Positions 33,216 through 45,106 are shown, numbered from the stretch's first letter. The stretch is DNA of 64,000 nt from Micromonospora qiuiae (GCF_016863555.1 NZ_BOPC01000012.1:1-64000), one strand, 5' to 3'. The notes: generated by a model from the sequence alone, not told the origin. Numbers and translations: made by a program.

Positions 33216-34590
33216 CTGCGGGCTGCCTCTCCTCTGATCGGTCGCTGTCGCCACCGGCGGCGGTCGCTCCACCAGCCGGTTCGTCCTGCGGTTCGGTCGG
33301 CTCCACCCGGCGCACCAGCACCGTGTCGATCCGGTTGCGCCGACCGGTGGTGCCCTCGGCGAGCAGCCGGAGCCCGGCCACCTCGGCCTCTGCGCCGGGG
33401 ATCGGCACCCGCCCCAGGGACTGGGCGAGCAGACCCCCCACGGTCTCCACCTCGTCGTGCGGCAGCTCCGTGTCGAACAGCTCGCCGAGATCCTCCACCG
33501 GCAACCGGGCGGTGACCCGCACCGCGCCGTCCGGCAGCTGCTCGACCGGCGGGCGTTCGACATCGTACTCGTCGGTGATCTCCCCGACGATCTCCTCCAG
33601 GATGTCCTCGATGGTGACCAGCCCACCGGTGCCGCCGTACTCGTCGACCACGATCACCAGGTGGTTGCGGGCGGCCTGCATCTCCGACAGCAGGTCGTCG
33701 ACGGGCTTGGAGTCGGGCACGAAGGTGGCCGGCCGCATCAACTGGGCCACCGGCAGTTGGTGGTCCTCGTCCGCACCGCCCTGGGTACGCCGGACGAGGT
33801 CCTTGAGGTAGAGCACGCCGAGCACGTCGTCCACGCTCTCGCCGATCACCGGGATCCGGGAGAAGCCGGAGCGCAGGAACAGCGCGAGCGCCTGGGAAAG
33901 CGTCTTGCCCGACTCGATCCACACCATTTCGGTACGCGGCACCATGACCTCGCGGGCGATGGTGTCGCCCAGCGCGAAGACCGAATGGATCATCTGCCGT
34001 TCGCCGTGCTCCACGACACCGCGCTGCTCGGCGAGGTCGACCAGCTCACGCAGCTCGACCTGGGTGGCGAACGGCCCCTCCCGGAAACCCCGGCCCGGCG
34101 TGACCGCGTTGCCGATCAGGATCAGCAGCGAGGCCAGCGGGTTGAGCACCCGCCCCAGCCAACGCACCAGCGGCGCGGCGGCGCGGCCCACGGCGTACGC
34201 GTGCTGCCGGCCGAGGGTACGCGGACCGACGCCGACCACGACGAAGCTGACCACGGTCATCGCCCCGGCGGTGACCAGCGCCGCCCGCCAGCCCGCGCCG
34301 AAGGTGTCCACCGCGACCAGCGCCACCAGCGTGGTGGCGGTCAGCTCGGCGAGCAGCCGGAGCAGCAACAGCAGATTGAGGTGACGGACCACGTCACCGG
34401 CGACCACCTGGAGGGCCCGCGCACCCCGTGCGCCGTCCCGGGCCAGCTCGGCGGCGCGGGCCGGTGAGACCGCAGCCAGGGCGGCCTCGGTCATCGCGAT
34501 CAGGCCGGCGAGCACCACCAGCCCGGCGGCGAAGACGAGCAGTTGCAGATCGGGTAGGCCGGTGGCGGACGCGGCCAGGAAAGTCTCCAT
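33208..34590 (-). CDS. CNNM/CorC family membrane protein with CBS pair (hemolysin family)
   Basis: 460 residues. N-terminal DUF21 domain with three to four helices (LVVLAGLIAMTEAALAAVSPARA is its first), two CBS domains (about 195-320: VMVPRTEMVWIES; LVIVVDEYGGTGGLVTIEDILEEIVGEI) and C-terminal CorC_HlyC domain (YDVERPPVEQLPDGAVRV...). Family members are linked to Mg2+/Co2+ efflux. ATG 34590 overlaps the ybeY TGA. Confidence 0.9.
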   Translation of the reverse strand: METFLAASATGLPDLQLLVFAAGLVVLAGLIAMTEAALAAVSPARAAELARDGARGARALQVVAGDVVRHLNLLLLLRLLAELTATTLVALVAVDTFGAGWRAALVTAGAMTVVSFVVVGVGPRTLGRQHAYAVGRAAAPLVRWLGRVLNPLASLLILIGNAVTPGRGFREGPFATQVELRELVDLAEQRGVVEHGERQMIHSVFALGDTIAREVMVPRTEMVWIESGKTLSQALALFLRSGFSRIPVIGESVDDVLGVLYLKDLVRRTQGGADEDHQLPVAQLMRPATFVPDSKPVDDLLSEMQAARNHLVIVVDEYGGTGGLVTIEDILEEIVGEITDEYDVERPPVEQLPDGAVRVTARLPVEDLGELFDTELPHDEVETVGGLLAQSLGRVPIPGAEAEVAGLRLLAEGTTGRRNRIDTVLVRRVEPTEPQDEPAGGATAAGGDSDRSEERQPADA

Positions 34591-35063
34591 CACCGGGACC
34601 GGGTCGACCGCCAACTGGACAGCAGCCGAGCCTGCAACCCGAACATCTCCCGCTCCTCCTCCGGCTCGGCGTGGTCATAGCCGAGCAGGTGCAGCACCCC
34701 GTGCACGGTGAGCAGGTGCAGCTCATCGGCGGCGCTGTGCCCGGCCGTCGTCGCCTGCTTCGCCGCCACCTCGGGGCAGAGCACGATGTCGCCGAGCAGC
34801 GCCGGCTCGCCGCCGGCAGCGGCGTTCTCACCGGGGCCGTGGTCGACGCTGCCCTCGTCCATGGGGAAGGCGAGCACGTCGGTCGGGCCGTCGCCGCCCA
34901 TCCAGCGATGGTTCAGCTCGGTCATGTAGTCGATGTCGACCAGCAGCACGGAGAGCTCGGCGAGGGGGTTGACCCCCATCTCGTCGAGCGCGTGCCGGGC
35001 GACGGCGAGCACGGCGTCGGTGTCGACGTCGACACCGGACTCGTTGGCGATCTCGATGGACAA
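34590..35063 (-). CDS. ybeY: Endoribonuclease YbeY
   Basis: 157 residues. Zinc-binding [11 protein letters not shown] (121-131) with three His is the signature. Takes part in 16S rRNA 3' end processing together with Era, encoded two genes on. The likely start is TTG at 35063 ([10 protein letters not shown]), with GGGGAAGAAAG before it. 15 bases after the phoH stop. Confidence 0.93.
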   Translation of the reverse strand: MSIEIANESGVDVDTDAVLAVARHALDEMGVNPLAELSVLLVDIDYMTELNHRWMGGDGPTDVLAFPMDEGSVDHGPGENAAAGGEPALLGDIVLCPEVAAKQATTAGHSAADELHLLTVHGVLHLLGYDHAEPEEEREMFGLQARLLSSWRSTRSR

Positions 35064-35078
35064 CTTTCTTCCCCTGGT

Positions 35079-37208
<2,130 letters not shown>

Positions 37209-37380
37209 GGGTCGGGCCGAGGGGCCCTGCGCACCTGCTCTCGATCTCAACGCCGGGCCGGTCGCCGCGGCGTGCGGACGTTGCCACCATCGTATCGGGT
37301 CAACAGCCTCGACAGGCTGCCCATTTCCACCCGCACGGCCGACAGCAGCGGACAAAACGGTCAGCCGGTCCCGGGTCGGG

Positions 37381-38769
37381 TCAGACCCGGAAGTCGTACC
37401 GGTCGAACGTCTCCTGGTGCCGGGTGAACCGGTAGGTCGCCCAGTGCATCCGGACCACCGCGCCGTCGCCGTCCCGGGTCAGCCGCAGCAGCTCACCGAC
37501 CTCCCGACCGGAGACCGTCCGGAACACGTCCGGCCGGTCCGGCACCGGCGCGAAGATCGCCGGCGGCTTCCCCGGCGGGTCGCCGGCACCCCGGGCCCGC
37601 AGGGTCCCGTCGTGCCAGCTGAAGACGTACTCGAAACCCTCTCCCCACCAGCGGCCGAGCAGTCCGCGTACGTGCTCGGGGGCCGGCTCGCCGGGCCGCC
37701 ACGGGTCGATGTCGGCCGGGTCATGCTCGACCGCGGCGGCGAGCAGCCGGTGCGGCAGATCGAGCAGCTCGATCGCGGTGCCGGAGGAGCCCAGCACGGC
37801 GGCGCCCAGCGCGGCCGGGGTGCCCTCGCCGCCCCGCCGGCCGTACGCCCCGGCGAGGAAGCCGGGCATCGCGCCGTCGTGCCCGACGTGCACCACCCGC
37901 TGCCCCTGCGGCACCAGGATCAGTCCGAGGCCGAAACCAGCGGCCCACAAAGTCTCGTCGGTGACCGTCACCGGCCAGCGCATCTCGTCCAGGGTCGCCG
38001 GGGCGAGCACCCGGCCGGCCGCGTCCAGCGCCGCCGGATCCGCCAGGAAGGCGGCCCACCGGGCCATGTCGGCGGCGGTGCTCCACAGCTGCGCGGCGGG
38101 ACCGACCGCGCCGAAGTCGGTGGGTGGCTCCGGACGCGCCTCGTCGGAGTACGCGTCGACCAGGAACCCGGCCGCCGCCCGGGGGCCCGGGTGGACCGTG
38201 GTGGCGGTCAGCCCCAACGGAGTCAGCACCCGCTCGACCAGCACCTCGGCCCAGGTGCCGCCGCGCAGCTGCCCGACCAGCCGGCCGAGCAGCGCCATGC
38301 CGAGATTGGAGTAGTGGTAGCGGCGCCCCGGCGGCAGCACCCGCTCGGCCCGGGCCAGTTCGGCGATCAGCCGGTCGGCGTCCGGCGCTCGCAGCGTGTC
38401 CCAGACGTCGCCGTGCGGTTCCCGTTGCAGGCCGGCGGTGTGCGACAGCAGCCGGCGTACGGTCAGTTCACCGTGCGCCGGCAGGTCGAGGTGCCGCTCC
38501 AGCGGATCGTCGAGGTCGAGCAGGCCGTCGTCGCGGCACTGCATGACGAGTACCGCGGTGAAGGTTTTGGTCACCGAGCCGATCCGGAACCGGGTCTGCT
38601 CGTCCAGGGCGGTGTCGTTGCCGGTGCCGCCGGCCGTGCAGGTCCACAGCGGCCGGTCGGCCCGGTTCACCGCCGCCGAGATCGCCGGCACCCGGGCCTG
38701 CGCCTGGACCTGCCGCACCATCCGGTCCAGGTGACCGGCGGCGGCGGTACGGCCGGCGGCCGGGCTCAC
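37381..38769 (-). CDS. Serine hydrolase, beta-lactamase (class C/AmpC-like) fold
   Basis: 462 residues. SVTK (65-68) is the S-x-x-K catalytic pair, YSN (153-155) the general-base motif, and HDG near 295 replaces KTG. Such proteins are usually D-aminopeptidases, esterases or peptidases rather than antibiotic resistance enzymes. A C-terminal 110-residue beta-rich domain (GRWWGEGFEYVFSWHDGTL...) is common in these hydrolases. No signal peptide seen, so probably cytoplasmic. GTG 38769 overlaps the HIT stop by four bases. Confidence 0.85.
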   Translation of the reverse strand: MSPAAGRTAAAGHLDRMVRQVQAQARVPAISAAVNRADRPLWTCTAGGTGNDTALDEQTRFRIGSVTKTFTAVLVMQCRDDGLLDLDDPLERHLDLPAHGELTVRRLLSHTAGLQREPHGDVWDTLRAPDADRLIAELARAERVLPPGRRYHYSNLGMALLGRLVGQLRGGTWAEVLVERVLTPLGLTATTVHPGPRAAAGFLVDAYSDEARPEPPTDFGAVGPAAQLWSTAADMARWAAFLADPAALDAAGRVLAPATLDEMRWPVTVTDETLWAAGFGLGLILVPQGQRVVHVGHDGAMPGFLAGAYGRRGGEGTPAALGAAVLGSSGTAIELLDLPHRLLAAAVEHDPADIDPWRPGEPAPEHVRGLLGRWWGEGFEYVFSWHDGTLRARGAGDPPGKPPAIFAPVPDRPDVFRTVSGREVGELLRLTRDGDGAVVRMHWATYRFTRHQETFDRYDFRV

Positions 38770-39125
38770 GCCACGCTCCGGGCCAGCATCGGGCCGAGCG
38801 GTGCCCCGCCCAGCAGGTGCGCGTGCGCGTGGAAGACCTCCTGGCCGCCGTACGTCCCGGTGTTGAACATCAGCCGGAATCCGTCGCCGAGCAGGCCCTC
38901 GTCCTCGGCCACCGCGGCGGCCGTGGCCAGCACCTCACCGGCCAGCGCCGGATCGCCCTGCGCGAGGGTGGCCACGTCCGCGTAGTGCTCCTTCGGGATG
39001 ACCAGCACATGCACCGGCGCCTTCGGATTGATGTCCCGGAAGGCGAGCGTGGTAGGCGTCTCACGGACCATCGTCGCCGGAATCTCCCCGGCGACGATGC
39101 GGCAGAACAAGCAATCGGTTCCCAT
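38766..39125 (-). CDS. HIT family nucleotide-binding protein
   Basis: 119 residues. HINT branch: CLFC at 5-8, FRDINPKAPVHVLVIPKEH and HAHAHLL (99-105), where His101 is likely the nucleophile. Hydrolyses adenosine phosphoramidates or similar. In many actinobacteria this gene lies between dnaJ/rsmE and phoH as here. ATG 39125 starts the recognisable family sequence; ribosome site weak. Confidence 0.9.
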   Translation of the reverse strand: MGTDCLFCRIVAGEIPATMVRETPTTLAFRDINPKAPVHVLVIPKEHYADVATLAQGDPALAGEVLATAAAVAEDEGLLGDGFRLMFNTGTYGGQEVFHAHAHLLGGAPLGPMLARSVA

Positions 39126-39239
39126 CCCGGCAGTGTAAGTAAGGGCGACTCCCCGATATCTCAGGTACGTGGTGCGTCGGGCGGCGAGGGTCAGCCGGTT
39201 GCGGATCTGCGCGAGGGACAGGAACGGCGCGGTCACCCG

Positions 39240-40421
39240 TCACACCAGCCCGAGACTCAGGGCCAACTCAGCGATCATCGCTGGAGCCTTCGGATCACGG
39301 GCCACCTGGGCGAGGACGTCCCGGCCCGCCGGCCGGCGGCGCACCTCGTACGGTGCCAGCCGCTCCGCATTGAGCAGCACCCGCGCCGCGTTGGCCGGAT
39401 CGGCGGCCTGGAGATAGGCGCGAGCGACGTCGACCAGGTGCGCGGCCCGATGCTCGACCGGCAGCGACCGCCACCCGCCCCGGCGGATCGCCTGCCTGTG
39501 TCGGGCGACGGCCGCCGGCCCATCGCCCCACTCGACGGCGGCGGTGACCCGGGCCAATTCCACCGCAGTCGGCCCGAACGCCGTCCGGTGCAGGTCGAAC
39601 CCGTCCCCCACCCGAGTCGCCATCTCGGCGGCCTCGTCCAGCAGGTCACCGCTTACCCGTTCGTCACCGGATCGGGCCGCTACCAGCCCGGCCTGCACCA
39701 GCAACGCCCCACACAGCGACAACTCCCCCGCCTCAGCGGCATCAAGATCCGGTGGAGCGATCCGGTACGCGGCGGCCAGCAGCACCGACCGCGCCTGCGT
39801 CGAGGACCGCAACACCTGCCCGAGCTGCACCGCCGCGCACGCCATCAGCACCCGGTCATCCGCAGCGGCAGCCATCGCCCGATCCGCCGCCAACCAGGCA
39901 AGATCCGCCTCGTCCAGCTTCACCAGCAACGCCGCCGTCACCCGGTACGCCTCCACCACCGCCACCCGGCCCGCCACCGGCTCCCGGGCATAGGCGCGCT
40001 GAACCTCGCACAGCAGGCTCGGCAGCAGCTCCACCACCTGCGGATACCGGGCATGCTGATACGCGGTCCACGCGTACCCGACGTGCTGGGCAACACGATC
40101 GGCCGGCAGCACCGGTCCCGGCCGGTCACGCATCACCTCGTACGCCGACAACGCCCCACGGATCCGCGCGATCTCCTCGCTGTGATCGGCCGCGTCGGCA
40201 GGCTGGGCGTCCTGGCCGAGCAGCGTCGCGGCGTCGACCCGCAGCACGGCGGCGATCTCCCGGATGGTCGACACCCGCTCCAACGAGCGCACCCCACGCT
40301 CGACCTTGTCGACCCAACTCTTCGACTTGCCGATGCGGTCTGCGAACGACTGCTGCGACAACCGCCGCCGCACCCGCAGATACGCCACCCGCCGACCAAT
40401 CGGCACCCGATCACCGCTCAC
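39240..40421 (-). CDS. XRE family regulator with TPR-like C-terminal domain
   Basis: 393 residues. N-terminal HTH_3 (residues about 5-62: IGRRVAYLRVRRRLSQQSFADRIGKSKSWVDKVERG), followed by a helical, Ala-rich, TPR-like region to the end. Typical of large sets of XRE regulators in Streptomyces and Micromonospora with unknown signals. GTG 40421 overlaps the end of the 54-residue gene upstream; a GTG at 40406 is an alternative. Divergent from a second XRE regulator 110 bases beyond the small gene. Confidence 0.78.
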   Translation of the reverse strand: MSGDRVPIGRRVAYLRVRRRLSQQSFADRIGKSKSWVDKVERGVRSLERVSTIREIAAVLRVDAATLLGQDAQPADAADHSEEIARIRGALSAYEVMRDRPGPVLPADRVAQHVGYAWTAYQHARYPQVVELLPSLLCEVQRAYAREPVAGRVAVVEAYRVTAALLVKLDEADLAWLAADRAMAAAADDRVLMACAAVQLGQVLRSSTQARSVLLAAAYRIAPPDLDAAEAGELSLCGALLVQAGLVAARSGDERVSGDLLDEAAEMATRVGDGFDLHRTAFGPTAVELARVTAAVEWGDGPAAVARHRQAIRRGGWRSLPVEHRAAHLVDVARAYLQAADPANAARVLLNAERLAPYEVRRRPAGRDVLAQVARDPKAPAMIAELALSLGLV

Positions 40422-40575
40422 GACGACGCCACGGCCGATCCGGCACTGCCCGAGTCGTCTCCTCGACGGGAATCCGTTCCGCCTCAGCCTGGGCAAGAAT
40501 CCGCTGCTTCGCCGCTTCCCGCTCCGCCGCTTGGATCTGCTCGCCAATGCTGTCGCGGGAGTCCTTGTCGCTCAT
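40411..40575 (-). CDS. 54-residue charged small protein preceding the XRE gene
   Basis: MSDKDSRDSIGEQIQAAER..., a helical Glu/Lys/Arg/Ala-rich peptide ending RPWRRRER. Excellent ribosome site GGAGGTGGG 5 bases before the ATG at 40575. The TGA (40411-40413) overlaps the start region of the XRE regulator, so the two are translationally coupled. No family recognised; a coiled-coil is likely. Could be an antitoxin-like or anti-regulator partner, which is only speculation. Confidence 0.6.
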   Translation of the reverse strand: MSDKDSRDSIGEQIQAAEREAAKQRILAQAEAERIPVEETTRAVPDRPWRRRER

Positions 40576-40686
40576 TCCCACCTCCGCAGTGCTTTCGCTC
40601 CTGCCTCGTGCGGGATCTACTCTGGTAACCGCGTGACTACGCTCGGAAGTACCTCGATGCTTTCAAGACCTTTCACAGGGGTTCGG

Positions 40687-41766
40687 ATGGATGACCTCGG
40701 TGCGCAATTGAGGCACGCTCGCGTTGAGGCCGGCGTAACGCTCGCCTCCATCGCGGCGCGCACCTGCTACTCGGCCTCCCACCTGAGCAACGTCGAAGCG
40801 GGACGCCGGACCGCAACGCCGGACATCGTGCTCGCCTACGCGCGAGCGTTGGGAGAAGCCGACGTGAGACGCAGAGACCTCCTCGCCGCCGCCACCATCG
40901 GCCCGATCGCCGCCAGCGACCTCATCCGCAACGGTTTCACCGCCGCCCTCGCCGGACACCGCGACAGCGCCGACCGCTGGCGCGACCGCGTCGACCAGTA
41001 CGGCCGCGACTACATGGAAATCGGCGCGGACTCCCTGCAAACCAGACTCGCCAACGACCTGGTGGTCATGCAACAACAACTCGACAGCCCCACCATGTGG
41101 GCCACCGCCGCCCGCGCCCTTACCACCTACGGCAAAACCACCAGAGACCCCGCCGAAGCCATCGGTTGGTACGACACCGCCCGCATCGCCGCCGACCGCT
41201 CCGACGACCTCGCCGTCCGAGTCTGGGTACGCGGCCGAGCCGCCATCGCCCTCGCCTACGAAGGCGCCGCACTTCCCGTCGCCCAGCGCTACGCCGACGA
41301 AGCACTCGCCCTGTCCGACCGACCATCACTCGGGCGCCTTCAAGCCCTGATGGCCCACGCACACGTCGCCGCCGGACGAGGCGACACCACCGCAGCCATC
41401 GCCGCCGACCAGGACGCCCAACGAGTCTTCGACCAGACCGCCTCACCCGACAACGAAATCTCCGACGCCGCCGTACCCGCCTGGCGTATGGCCACCTTCC
41501 GCTCCATGCTCTACGCCCGGCTCGGCATCACCCGCACCGGCGAACAAGCCCAAACCGACGCCGACCGGCTCCGCCCCGCCACGCTCACCCGCTTCGCCAC
41601 CCACATCGAACTCCACCGCGCACTCATGATGACCAAAGCCGGCGACCGAGCCGCAGGACTGGCCTACGCCCGACAAGCCTGGACAGCACTACCAGCAGAC
41701 CGCCGCTCGCAAACCCTCGGACTCGTCCTACGCGAAGTCGAGAAAGCCGCCCGCCAGCGACGTTGA
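40687..41766 (+). CDS. XRE family regulator with TPR-like C-terminal domain
   Basis: 359 residues. HTH_31-like start DDLGAQLRHARVEAGVTLASIAARTCYSASHLSNVEAGRRT (residues 2-42), then helical TPR-like repeats (LATAARALTTYGKTTRDPAEAIGWYDTARIAADRS). ATG 40687 with AGGGG 6 bases upstream; an in-frame ATG at 40657 is possible. The gene uses GAA, CAA and C-ending codons more than neighbours, which hints at separate ancestry. Divergent from the 54-residue gene and the other XRE regulator, so the shared 111-base gap probably holds both promoters. Confidence 0.78.
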   Translation: MDDLGAQLRHARVEAGVTLASIAARTCYSASHLSNVEAGRRTATPDIVLAYARALGEADVRRRDLLAAATIGPIAASDLIRNGFTAALAGHRDSADRWRDRVDQYGRDYMEIGADSLQTRLANDLVVMQQQLDSPTMWATAARALTTYGKTTRDPAEAIGWYDTARIAADRSDDLAVRVWVRGRAAIALAYEGAALPVAQRYADEALALSDRPSLGRLQALMAHAHVAAGRGDTTAAIAADQDAQRVFDQTASPDNEISDAAVPAWRMATFRSMLYARLGITRTGEQAQTDADRLRPATLTRFATHIELHRALMMTKAGDRAAGLAYARQAWTALPADRRSQTLGLVLREVEKAARQRR

Positions 41767-41818
41767 CCTGCCACGGCGGCCTGATCCTCGCTTCTTAGGG
41801 CAGGGCGTCAAACCGCCT

Positions 41819-41904
41819 TGATCATCGCCGATCGCCGTTTCGTCGTAATGGCGGTGTCCCGACCGATCGGATACCGCCGTATCGACGAAACGGAGTCGAT
41901 CAAC
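41819..41904. repeat. Imperfect long inverted repeat with CCGTTTCGTCG arms
   Basis: CCGTTTCGTCG...GGCGGTGTCC (41835-41859) pairs at 21 of 25 positions with the 25-base arm 41869-41893; outer TTGATC and GATCAA ends also match. It stands between convergent genes (XRE stop 41766, rsmE stop 41922). Another dispersed-palindrome type of this genome. Confidence 0.75.
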
Positions 41905-41921
41905 TGGTTTGTGTGAAGTGG

Positions 41922-42656
41922 TCACCAGCGCAGTAGGCGGGTGGCGAGGACGGCCAGGGCAGCCACGCCGGCGGTGGAGGTGCGCAGCACCGAGGGGCCG
42001 AGGCGGACCGGGCGGGCACCGGCGTCTTGGAAGGCCGACAGCTCGGCCGGGGTGATGCCGCCCTCGGGGCCCACCACCAGCACGATCTCGCCGCGGTCGG
42101 GCAACTCGACGGTGGTCAGCCGGTCGGTCGCCTCCTCGTGCAGGACGTAACCGGCGGCGGCACCGGCGATCCGGCGGGCCACCGACGGGGTGGACTCGTC
42201 CGGGGCGCCGGCCACCACCGGCAGCCACGCCCGGCGGGACTGCTTCGCCGCCTCCCGGGCGGTCGCCACCCACTTACCCCGGGCCCGTACGCCCCGGTCA
42301 CCGCGCCACTGCACCACCGAACGATCGGCCGCCCAGGGGACGATCTCGTCCACCCCCGTCTCGGTCATCGCCTGTACCGCCAGCTCACCCCGGTCGCCCT
42401 TGGCGATGCCCTGCACCACCACCAGTCGGGGGTTCGCCGCGTCGACGTACCCACGGCCGGTGACCTCGAGGTCGAGGGTGCCCCGGCCGACGGCGGTGAC
42501 CACCGCGCTGGCCGTGCCGCCCCGACCGTCGGCGAGCAGCAGCTCCTCGCCCACCCGCAACCGCTGCACGGTGGCGGCGTGGTGTCCCTCCGGGCCGTCG
42601 AGCACCATCGAGTCGACGGTGGGCAGCGACTCGACGAGGAACAGTGGAGCGGACAC
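41922..42656 (-). CDS. rsmE: 16S rRNA (uracil-1498-N3)-methyltransferase
   Basis: 244 residues. N-terminal PUA-like part (HHAATVQRLRVGEELLLADGRGG) and C-terminal SPOUT trefoil knot with VVGPEGGITPAEL and LRTSTAGVAALAVL. Methylates U1498 of 16S rRNA using SAM. GTG 42656. 12 bases downstream of dnaJ, the usual hrcA-dnaJ-rsmE order. Confidence 0.93.
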   Translation of the reverse strand: MSAPLFLVESLPTVDSMVLDGPEGHHAATVQRLRVGEELLLADGRGGTASAVVTAVGRGTLDLEVTGRGYVDAANPRLVVVQGIAKGDRGELAVQAMTETGVDEIVPWAADRSVVQWRGDRGVRARGKWVATAREAAKQSRRAWLPVVAGAPDESTPSVARRIAGAAAGYVLHEEATDRLTTVELPDRGEIVLVVGPEGGITPAELSAFQDAGARPVRLGPSVLRTSTAGVAALAVLATRLLRW

Positions 42657-42668
42657 GGGACGGGCCGG

Positions 42669-43814
42669 TCAGGCGTGGCCGTTGAAGGCGTCGCGCATCC
42701 GGGAGAAGAAGCCGCCCTGCTTGGTGAGCTCGGCGACCTCCTCGCCCCGGGTCTTGGCGAACTCCCGCAGCATCCGCTCCTGCTCGGCGTCGAGCTTGGT
42801 GGGCGTACGCACGTCCAGGTGGACGTAGAGGTCACCCCGGCCGGTGCCGCGCAGGTGCGGTACGCCCCGGGCCCGCAGCCGCAGCGTGCTGCCCGGCTGG
42901 GTGCCCGGCTTGACGTCGACCGGCTCCTCGCTGTCGAGCGTCTTGATGGTCAGCCGGGTGCCGAGCGCGGCGGCGGTCATCGGCACGGTGACCCGGCAGT
43001 GCAGGTCGTCGCCCTTGCGGGAGAAGACGTCGTGCGGCCGCTCGTGGATCTCCACGTAGAGGTCCCCGGCGGTGCCGCCACCGGGACCGACCTCACCCTG
43101 CTGGGCGAGGCGGATGCGCATGCCGTCCTCGACCCCGGCCGGGATCTTGACGGTGAGCGACCGGCGGGTGCGTACCCGGCCGTCACCGGCACAGGTCGGG
43201 CAGGGGCTCGGGATGGTGGTGCCGTAGCCCTGGCAGACCGTGCACGGCCGCGCCGAGACCACCTGGCCGAGGAAGGTCCGCTGCACCGACTGCACCTCGC
43301 CCCGGCCGCTGCATGCCTCACAGGTGGCCAGGTGGGTGCCGGCGGCAGTACCCGCCCCGGAGCAGGTGGTGCAGAGCACCGCCGTGTCGACCGTGATCGG
43401 CGCCTCGACGCCGAAGGCGGTCTCCTGCAGGTCGAGTTCCAGCCGCAGGATGGCGTCCGCCCCGGGCCGGGTACGCGGTCGCGGACCCCGACCGGCGCCG
43501 GTGGCACCGCCGAAGAACGCGTCCATGATGTCCTGGAAACCGACGAAGGGACCGGCCCCGCCGGGCCCACCCGGGCCACCGGGACCGCCACCGCCGGGCG
43601 CCAACGGGTCGCCACCGAGATCGACGATCTGCCGTTTCCGATCGTCCGAGAGGACCTCGTACGCGGCGTTTATGTCCTTGAACTTCTCCTGAGCCTCCGG
43701 ATCCGGATTGACGTCCGGGTGGAACTGCCGCGCCAGCTTGCGGTAGGCGCGCTTGATCTCGTCGTCGGAGGCGCCCCGGCTCACGCCGAGAATGCCGTAG
43801 TAGTCCCTGGCCAC
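42669..43814 (-). CDS. dnaJ: Molecular chaperone DnaJ
   Basis: 381 residues. J domain 1-70 with HPD at 32-34, a short Gly-rich linker, four CxxCxGxG zinc repeats ([32 protein letters not shown]), and C-terminal substrate-binding domain. Delivers clients to DnaK. GTG 43814. As the second gene after hrcA it should also be under HrcA/CIRCE control. The ordinary second-DnaJ (DnaJ2) of actinobacteria. Confidence 0.94.
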   Translation of the reverse strand: MARDYYGILGVSRGASDDEIKRAYRKLARQFHPDVNPDPEAQEKFKDINAAYEVLSDDRKRQIVDLGGDPLAPGGGGPGGPGGPGGAGPFVGFQDIMDAFFGGATGAGRGPRPRTRPGADAILRLELDLQETAFGVEAPITVDTAVLCTTCSGAGTAAGTHLATCEACSGRGEVQSVQRTFLGQVVSARPCTVCQGYGTTIPSPCPTCAGDGRVRTRRSLTVKIPAGVEDGMRIRLAQQGEVGPGGGTAGDLYVEIHERPHDVFSRKGDDLHCRVTVPMTAAALGTRLTIKTLDSEEPVDVKPGTQPGSTLRLRARGVPHLRGTGRGDLYVHLDVRTPTKLDAEQERMLREFAKTRGEEVAELTKQGGFFSRMRDAFNGHA

Positions 43815-43881
43815 TGCGTTCCGTGTCCTCGTGTTCGTCTCGGGTTACGCCGGTCGACGGCCCATCGCCGACCCTGACTGG

Positions 43882-44904
43882 TCAGTTCTGGGCCAGCAAC
43901 TCGCCCACGTAGCGTGCCACGGCCCTCACCGTGGCGATTGTTCCGGGGTAGTCCATCCGGGTCGGTCCCAGCACGCCCATCCCCCCGACGATGGTCGCGC
44001 CCGGGCCGTACCCGGTGCTGACCACCGAAGCCGCCCGCAGGTTGTCGATCTCGTTTTCGTCACCGATTCGCACTCGTAGTGTGCTCGGTTCCACCTCGCC
44101 GATGAGCTTGAGCAGCACGACCTCCTCCTCGAGCGCCTCGAGGATCGGCCGTAGCGAGCCGTGGAAGTCCAGCAGGCTGCCGCGGGTCAGGTTCGCGGTG
44201 CCGGCCAGCGCGATCCGTTCCTCGTGCCGCTCGACGAGCGTCTCCAGCAGCACGGTGGACAGCGTCGTCATGGCCGGACGCAGGTCCGGCGGGGACTCGT
44301 CGATGAGGGCCTGCACCAGTGGCGGGGTCTCCGACAGTCGAATGCCGACCAACTTCTCGTTGGCCAGCCGACGCAGGTCGAGGACGTCGTCGGCGAGGAT
44401 CGGCGCGGGCAGCTCGACCAGCCGCTGCTCGACCCGACCGGTGTCGGCGATCATCACCAGCATCAGCCGGGTGGTGGAGATCGGCACCAGCTCCAGATGC
44501 CGTACGCGGGAGCGGGCCAGGCTCGGGTACTGCACCACGGCGACCTGGCGGGTCAACTGGGCGAGCAGCCGGACCGTGCGGTGCACCACATCGTCGAGGT
44601 CGACCGCGCCGGCCAGGAAACGCTCGATCGCCCGGCGCTCGGCCGGGCTGAGCGGCTTGACCCGGCTCAGCCGGTCGACGAAGAGGCGGTAGCCACGATC
44701 GGTGGGCACCCGGCCGGCACTGGTGTGCGGCTGCCGGATGAAGCCCTCCTCCTCCAGCACGGCCATGTCGTTGCGGACGGTGGCCGGCGACACGCCCAGT
44801 TGGTGCCGCTCGACCAGCGCCTTGCTGCCGACCGGCTCCTGGGTGGCGACGTAGTCCTCGACGATCGCCCGGAGCACGGCGAGCTTGCGGTCGTCGAGAC
44901 CCAT
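43882..44904 (-). CDS. hrcA: Heat-inducible transcription repressor HrcA
   Basis: 340 residues. Winged helix at the start ([66 protein letters not shown]) is diagnostic; the rest is the GAF-like regulatory part. ATG 44904 is supported by GGAGGTGGGGGAAG. Represses its own operon through the CIRCE element 52 bases upstream. Confidence 0.95.
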   Translation of the reverse strand: MGLDDRKLAVLRAIVEDYVATQEPVGSKALVERHQLGVSPATVRNDMAVLEEEGFIRQPHTSAGRVPTDRGYRLFVDRLSRVKPLSPAERRAIERFLAGAVDLDDVVHRTVRLLAQLTRQVAVVQYPSLARSRVRHLELVPISTTRLMLVMIADTGRVEQRLVELPAPILADDVLDLRRLANEKLVGIRLSETPPLVQALIDESPPDLRPAMTTLSTVLLETLVERHEERIALAGTANLTRGSLLDFHGSLRPILEALEEEVVLLKLIGEVEPSTLRVRIGDENEIDNLRAASVVSTGYGPGATIVGGMGVLGPTRMDYPGTIATVRAVARYVGELLAQN

Positions 44905-44955
44905 CTTCCCCCACCTCCTGTCGCAGCTCAGTCCGGAGCACCCCGGCCGAATGCT

Positions 44956-44982
44956 TTGGCACTCGACTGTAGCGAGTGCCAG
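44956..44982 (-). promoter_or_regulatory. CIRCE operator of hrcA-dnaJ
   Basis: TTGGCACTC, 9-base spacer, GAGTGCCAG. It keeps the 9-9-9 layout of CIRCE (TTAGCACTC-N9-GAGTGCTAA) with one change per arm that retains the pairing. Located 52 bases before the hrcA ATG. Confidence 0.93.
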
Positions 44983-45106
44983 TCTACGTCGAAGGCCCCC
45001 ATCGGCGCGATGATCAAGACGCACCGGGGGCGATCGGCCGATCGGAGGGCGGGAACCGCCGGTGTCGCTCTGGTGGCCGTTGCTGGCGGCACCTACCGTG
45101 ACCTCC

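Noticed and set aside
37381..38769. Beta-lactamase-fold gene as an antibiotic resistance gene
   Set aside because: Motifs (SVTK, YSN, HDG) fit the broad serine hydrolase/esterase group; no signal peptide or regulator seen.
41097..41798. Plus-strand open frame rich in Arg/Thr/His overlapping the XRE gene
   Set aside because: Shadow of the C-ending codons of the XRE gene in another frame; no ribosome site or domain.
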